Assembly (NCBI GenBank): GCA_009741485.1
Contig: CM019214.1
Span: 20,512,323 to 20,576,322, forward strand
Source: Malurus cyaneus samueli
Taxonomy: Eukaryota > Chordata > Aves > Passeriformes > Maluridae
Length of the DNA: 64,000 nucleotides
Reading direction: 5' to 3'
Below, one piece after another: positions 60,801 through 64,000 of the stretch. The notes under the pieces are model-generated. The model was not told the origin of the DNA. It ran no database searches and saw only the letters and a program-made list of their open reading frames with translations. Positions within the stretch are counted from its first letter, which is position 1. Each line of letters opens with the position of its first letter. Made by a program: the position numbers and the translations under genes.

Positions 60801-63800
60801 CCTCTGACAATGAAGTCATGATCTTTAATACTGAAGAGCAGAAAAGTCAAAAGAGTGGATCACAGTTCCTTTCTGCACTATAATGTTTCTGCTCTTATTA
60901 CTGTGTTTCCTCTGGATTCCCTGAGCCAGCTAAGCTATGTTTTTTAGCTATCTGCTCATTTGAGAGACTACAAGACAACAATTTGTGGAATAGAAGGTTG
61001 CAACTTTCCCTCATCCATTCCCAAGGTGCTGTAGGGGTGACTGCTGGCCGTGCAACCACTGCACAGTTAAAATAAACCTTGTGATGCTCATGGGATTTCA
61101 AATGGGAACATTGACTGGTGTCTGTGGTCTGGACCTGACTACATTTTGTCAGAATTCCCTTCAATTACACTTGTTTACAGCATCCAACGAGACTAATTGG
61201 CCAGGATACACTGACATTTTTAGCAATTTAGTTAATAGAGCCTTGGAGAGTTCTTGTGATGTAAGAGCACTGAAGTTTGTGCTGAAATGTATTTTGATTA
61301 GGCTACATAGACCTGTCTGAGAACACAGGTTTTATAAGTTTAAATGCTAATGGGCTTTGAAAATACAACTACTGGGTGGTGGGAGATGTAACCTAACAAG
61401 ATCCCACCATCTAGCAGCTGTAACGAGCATATAAGAGTGTCCTACCTGATTTCTCATGATTTCTCCTGAGGGGACCAACTAATGTTGGTTAGATTTAGGA
61501 TGCAGAAGTCCAGGGCCTAGGATTCCTTTGGAAGACACTGGGGACAGGATAGACATTCAACTTCTTCAGGTCAGGGTATGTACCTACAAGCATTACTATC
61601 CAATTTTCAGTATCACAATGTGTGAGAGATAATATTCTTCTTTTACCAGTATTTTTCATCAATCAGTTCCTATTCAGGCTGTGTCTCATGTAGTCAGTGT
61701 AAGTGTGGGACAAGGTGTCTTTATTACATGTGTGCTCAAACTGAGGTATCTTGTTGTTCAGTGAAATAATATGACAATGACTAAGGGTGGAATTTTTCTG
61801 GAAATCTGGCTGTCCACAAAAATCTGTCTTAATGCAAATTCGAAGACTAATATTCTCAACATCGGTATGGAGAATAGGTGCTTTTTTTTCTTCTAATCTC
61901 TAAGCAAAAATAATTTTCTTCAGTTTTATGGATATGTTTTTCTACTCAGTTATTTTGTACTTCATCTGTATAAATTTTGTTTATTAATTTAAATGCATTA
62001 CAGGCAGTATTTCAAAAACTAGTTTGTGTATTTTTCTTCACAAAAGCCACATAAGATAACTTTTCCCTGGAGAAGGTATATAGTAAGTCAATAAAATATG
62101 AGTAACTTGATTGCATCAGTTAAATCCTCACCGATACTAAAGAGTTCAAATGCACACTCATTTCATGTATTTATGTTTTTATTCTTCAAAAAAACAATAA
62201 CTCAAATATTATTATTTTTATGCAAATGAGATACATTAATCCTCAGCCTTTTAAATTAATATTCATCATCCTTAAAAGTAAATTAACATTTTAAAATTTT
62301 ATAATGATATTTAAAACACTGAGGGAAGGGACCAATAACTCTATTTTTCTTTCAGTACTTTTTAATGCAGTCCATAGCTGTTATAAGCATGACAGACATT
62401 ACACCTTGAATATCACAATTGTTCCAATATCCTTAATTTTACAGAAAACTAGAAATAACAAAAATGGAGTGTAAATTTCTCCATTCATTTCAGTTATGCA
62501 TTAAGTTAAAGGTTTTAAATTAACTTTTAAAACTAGTACTGCTAATTATGGGATGGACATGTCTAAGGGCTTCTTCCAAATTAAATCTAATTGCAGAAGG
62601 TCTGGGTAGATAAAATAAAGAATAGTGTTAAAGCATATGGAAGATTTGTATGTCAAGGCCTCAAGAAACATATTGCAGGATCTATTGGGGAGGTCATAAC
62701 TGCATTCATTGAGCTTGAAGACAGACCTAGCTTTCTTCAGTTTGGAAAATGTTAGGTCAGGTAACGTGTGAAGGCTAAGAGGTCATGAACAGTGACAAAG
62801 TATAGCTTTCACACTTGTGAGGTAGCTAAGATCTTCATTGGGACCTGAAAATTCAGGCAGTGATGTGTTGAACTGTACACATAAACAAAACCAAACTATT
62901 TTCTGTCTCTATGTCCACAAATTTGTCCTTTGTAACCCAGTACTGTAGTCCTAGACTTAATTAAAACAGTGATTAAAGTATGTGCAGCTGCACACTCAAG
63001 CATAAGCCATACACACTCTCCTTCACAACAGAAATGCATGCCTGTCATATTTTTGTAAACCTGTTGCTTTCCCTTAGAGGCAGGCAAGCCAGTGTTTCAT
63101 CTTAATGATGGCACAGACTGGGAAGAAACATCATGTCTGGGTCCAAGAAGAGAGTGAGTAGGGATTTCTAGAAGTATAGAGTACATGCCTGGTTTCAAAG
63201 GAGCACAGCATTGTTCTCATCTTTGAGTACACTGTTGCCAGTGTCCAAAATCGTGATTGGAATTTTCAGTGTTTGCCATGTTGTACTTACTCTGTGAGTG
63301 TGATTGATTGGTATTTGCAATGCCAGGAGCTGTTTTTTAGTTCTTCTTGCATGTGTGTTAATGGTTGTCTCCAAGCTACACCATTTGCTTAGTTGAGATC
63401 CTGCGCTGGTGCAGAAATGAGACGCAGCATATTTGTGAATCTTTCTTGTACACTGACAGAAAGTGGGAATTGTGTCAATAATTTCAGAGAGAAGGGAATT
63501 AGGACCTGTAGAAAGATCTATGTTTTATAGAATGCTAAATAAATGTCCTTAACAAGACAAAACAACTATTCTCTTATTTCTTTCACTACTTTCCTGTTTC
63601 CTTTGTCTTTGTCCCCAGCTTTTATCCTCTTATTTTCATAATCACAAGAAGCCAAATTAGTCTCAAGTGTAAGACTGCCAAACCAGCTTTGAATTTCTTT
63701 GACTGTTCTAACTCTTTATACTTTGAGCCCTGCAATGAGAACCAGAGAGAGCTCATACCAGCTGAGGTGTTGGTGGCTCATTAGTTTGGTAGATGTGTCT

Positions 63801-64000
63801 CCCACTCAGCCTCAAATATTGGCACATTTCAGACACCTCTACTTCCATCATGGTAAGTATCCGTTCATTTACAGGTAAATTTTCTTTTTTTGTATTAGGT
63901 ATGCTACAGGTCCTGTGCTTTGCTTCCAATAAAAACCACGTACTCCCTCTTCAAGTAATGGTGCAATCAAATCCTGAGAGTTTACAGGAGGGAAGGAACC

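Larger units (their letters stand above)
54480..64000. other. Upstream flank of SHROOM2, no recognised exon
   Basis: AT-rich sequence on the upstream side of the promoter. In human the neighbour on this side is GPR143, transcribed away from SHROOM2; no GPR143-like coding sequence was recognised here. It holds one CR1 fragment (57541-57815), T-rich homopolymers and an extremely AT-rich segment at about 61900-62330. In contrast to intron 1, the plus strand here tends to G over C and, in many lines, T over A. Confidence 0.6.

Noticed and set aside
54480..64000. First exon of a divergent GPR143-like gene
   Set aside because: Expected from the human gene order, but no stretch translating to its transmembrane segments was recognised here.

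Overview
The window looks like bird nuclear DNA. It is AT-rich, has very long introns, one sharp GC-rich CpG island, and at least seven fragments of the CR1 LINE carrying the typical neognath-bird 3' end (a variant of tttgggttggaagggacc, or its complement with the ATTCTATGA tail). There is no prokaryotic or viral gene organisation. Almost every open frame in the window is a chance frame in AT-rich intron or in stop-poor GC-rich island.

One protein-coding gene is recognisable, on the minus strand: the 5' part of SHROOM2 (APXL), a PDZ-containing actin/ROCK scaffold. Exon 1 (about 53235-53446) lies in the CpG island and encodes the N-terminus and first strands of the PDZ domain. Exon 2 (6573-6724) encodes the rest of the PDZ domain. 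Both have canonical splice sites in matching phase, separated by a 46.5-kb intron. Positions 1-6572 are the start of intron 2; later exons lie outside the window. The CpG island (about 52750-54470) is the promoter region, and 54480-64000 is upstream flank with no recognisable exon.

The main anomaly is exon 1. It is recognisable codon by codon, but only by changing reading frame several times: surplus G in two G runs, missing bases in and beside short C and A runs. I favour assembly or read error in GC-rich sequence over a decayed gene, because the donor site, the phase and exon 2 are intact. Other leads are a perfect 18-bp palindrome centred on an MITF-type E-box in intron 1 (SHROOM2 has a known role in pigment-cell melanosomes), an M-box-like 10-mer, a strand-composition flip at the CpG island that hints at divergent transcription, a G-quadruplex motif on the sense strand of intron 1, and some unusual homopolymers. 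I did not find a previously undescribed system; most of the window is ordinary intron.
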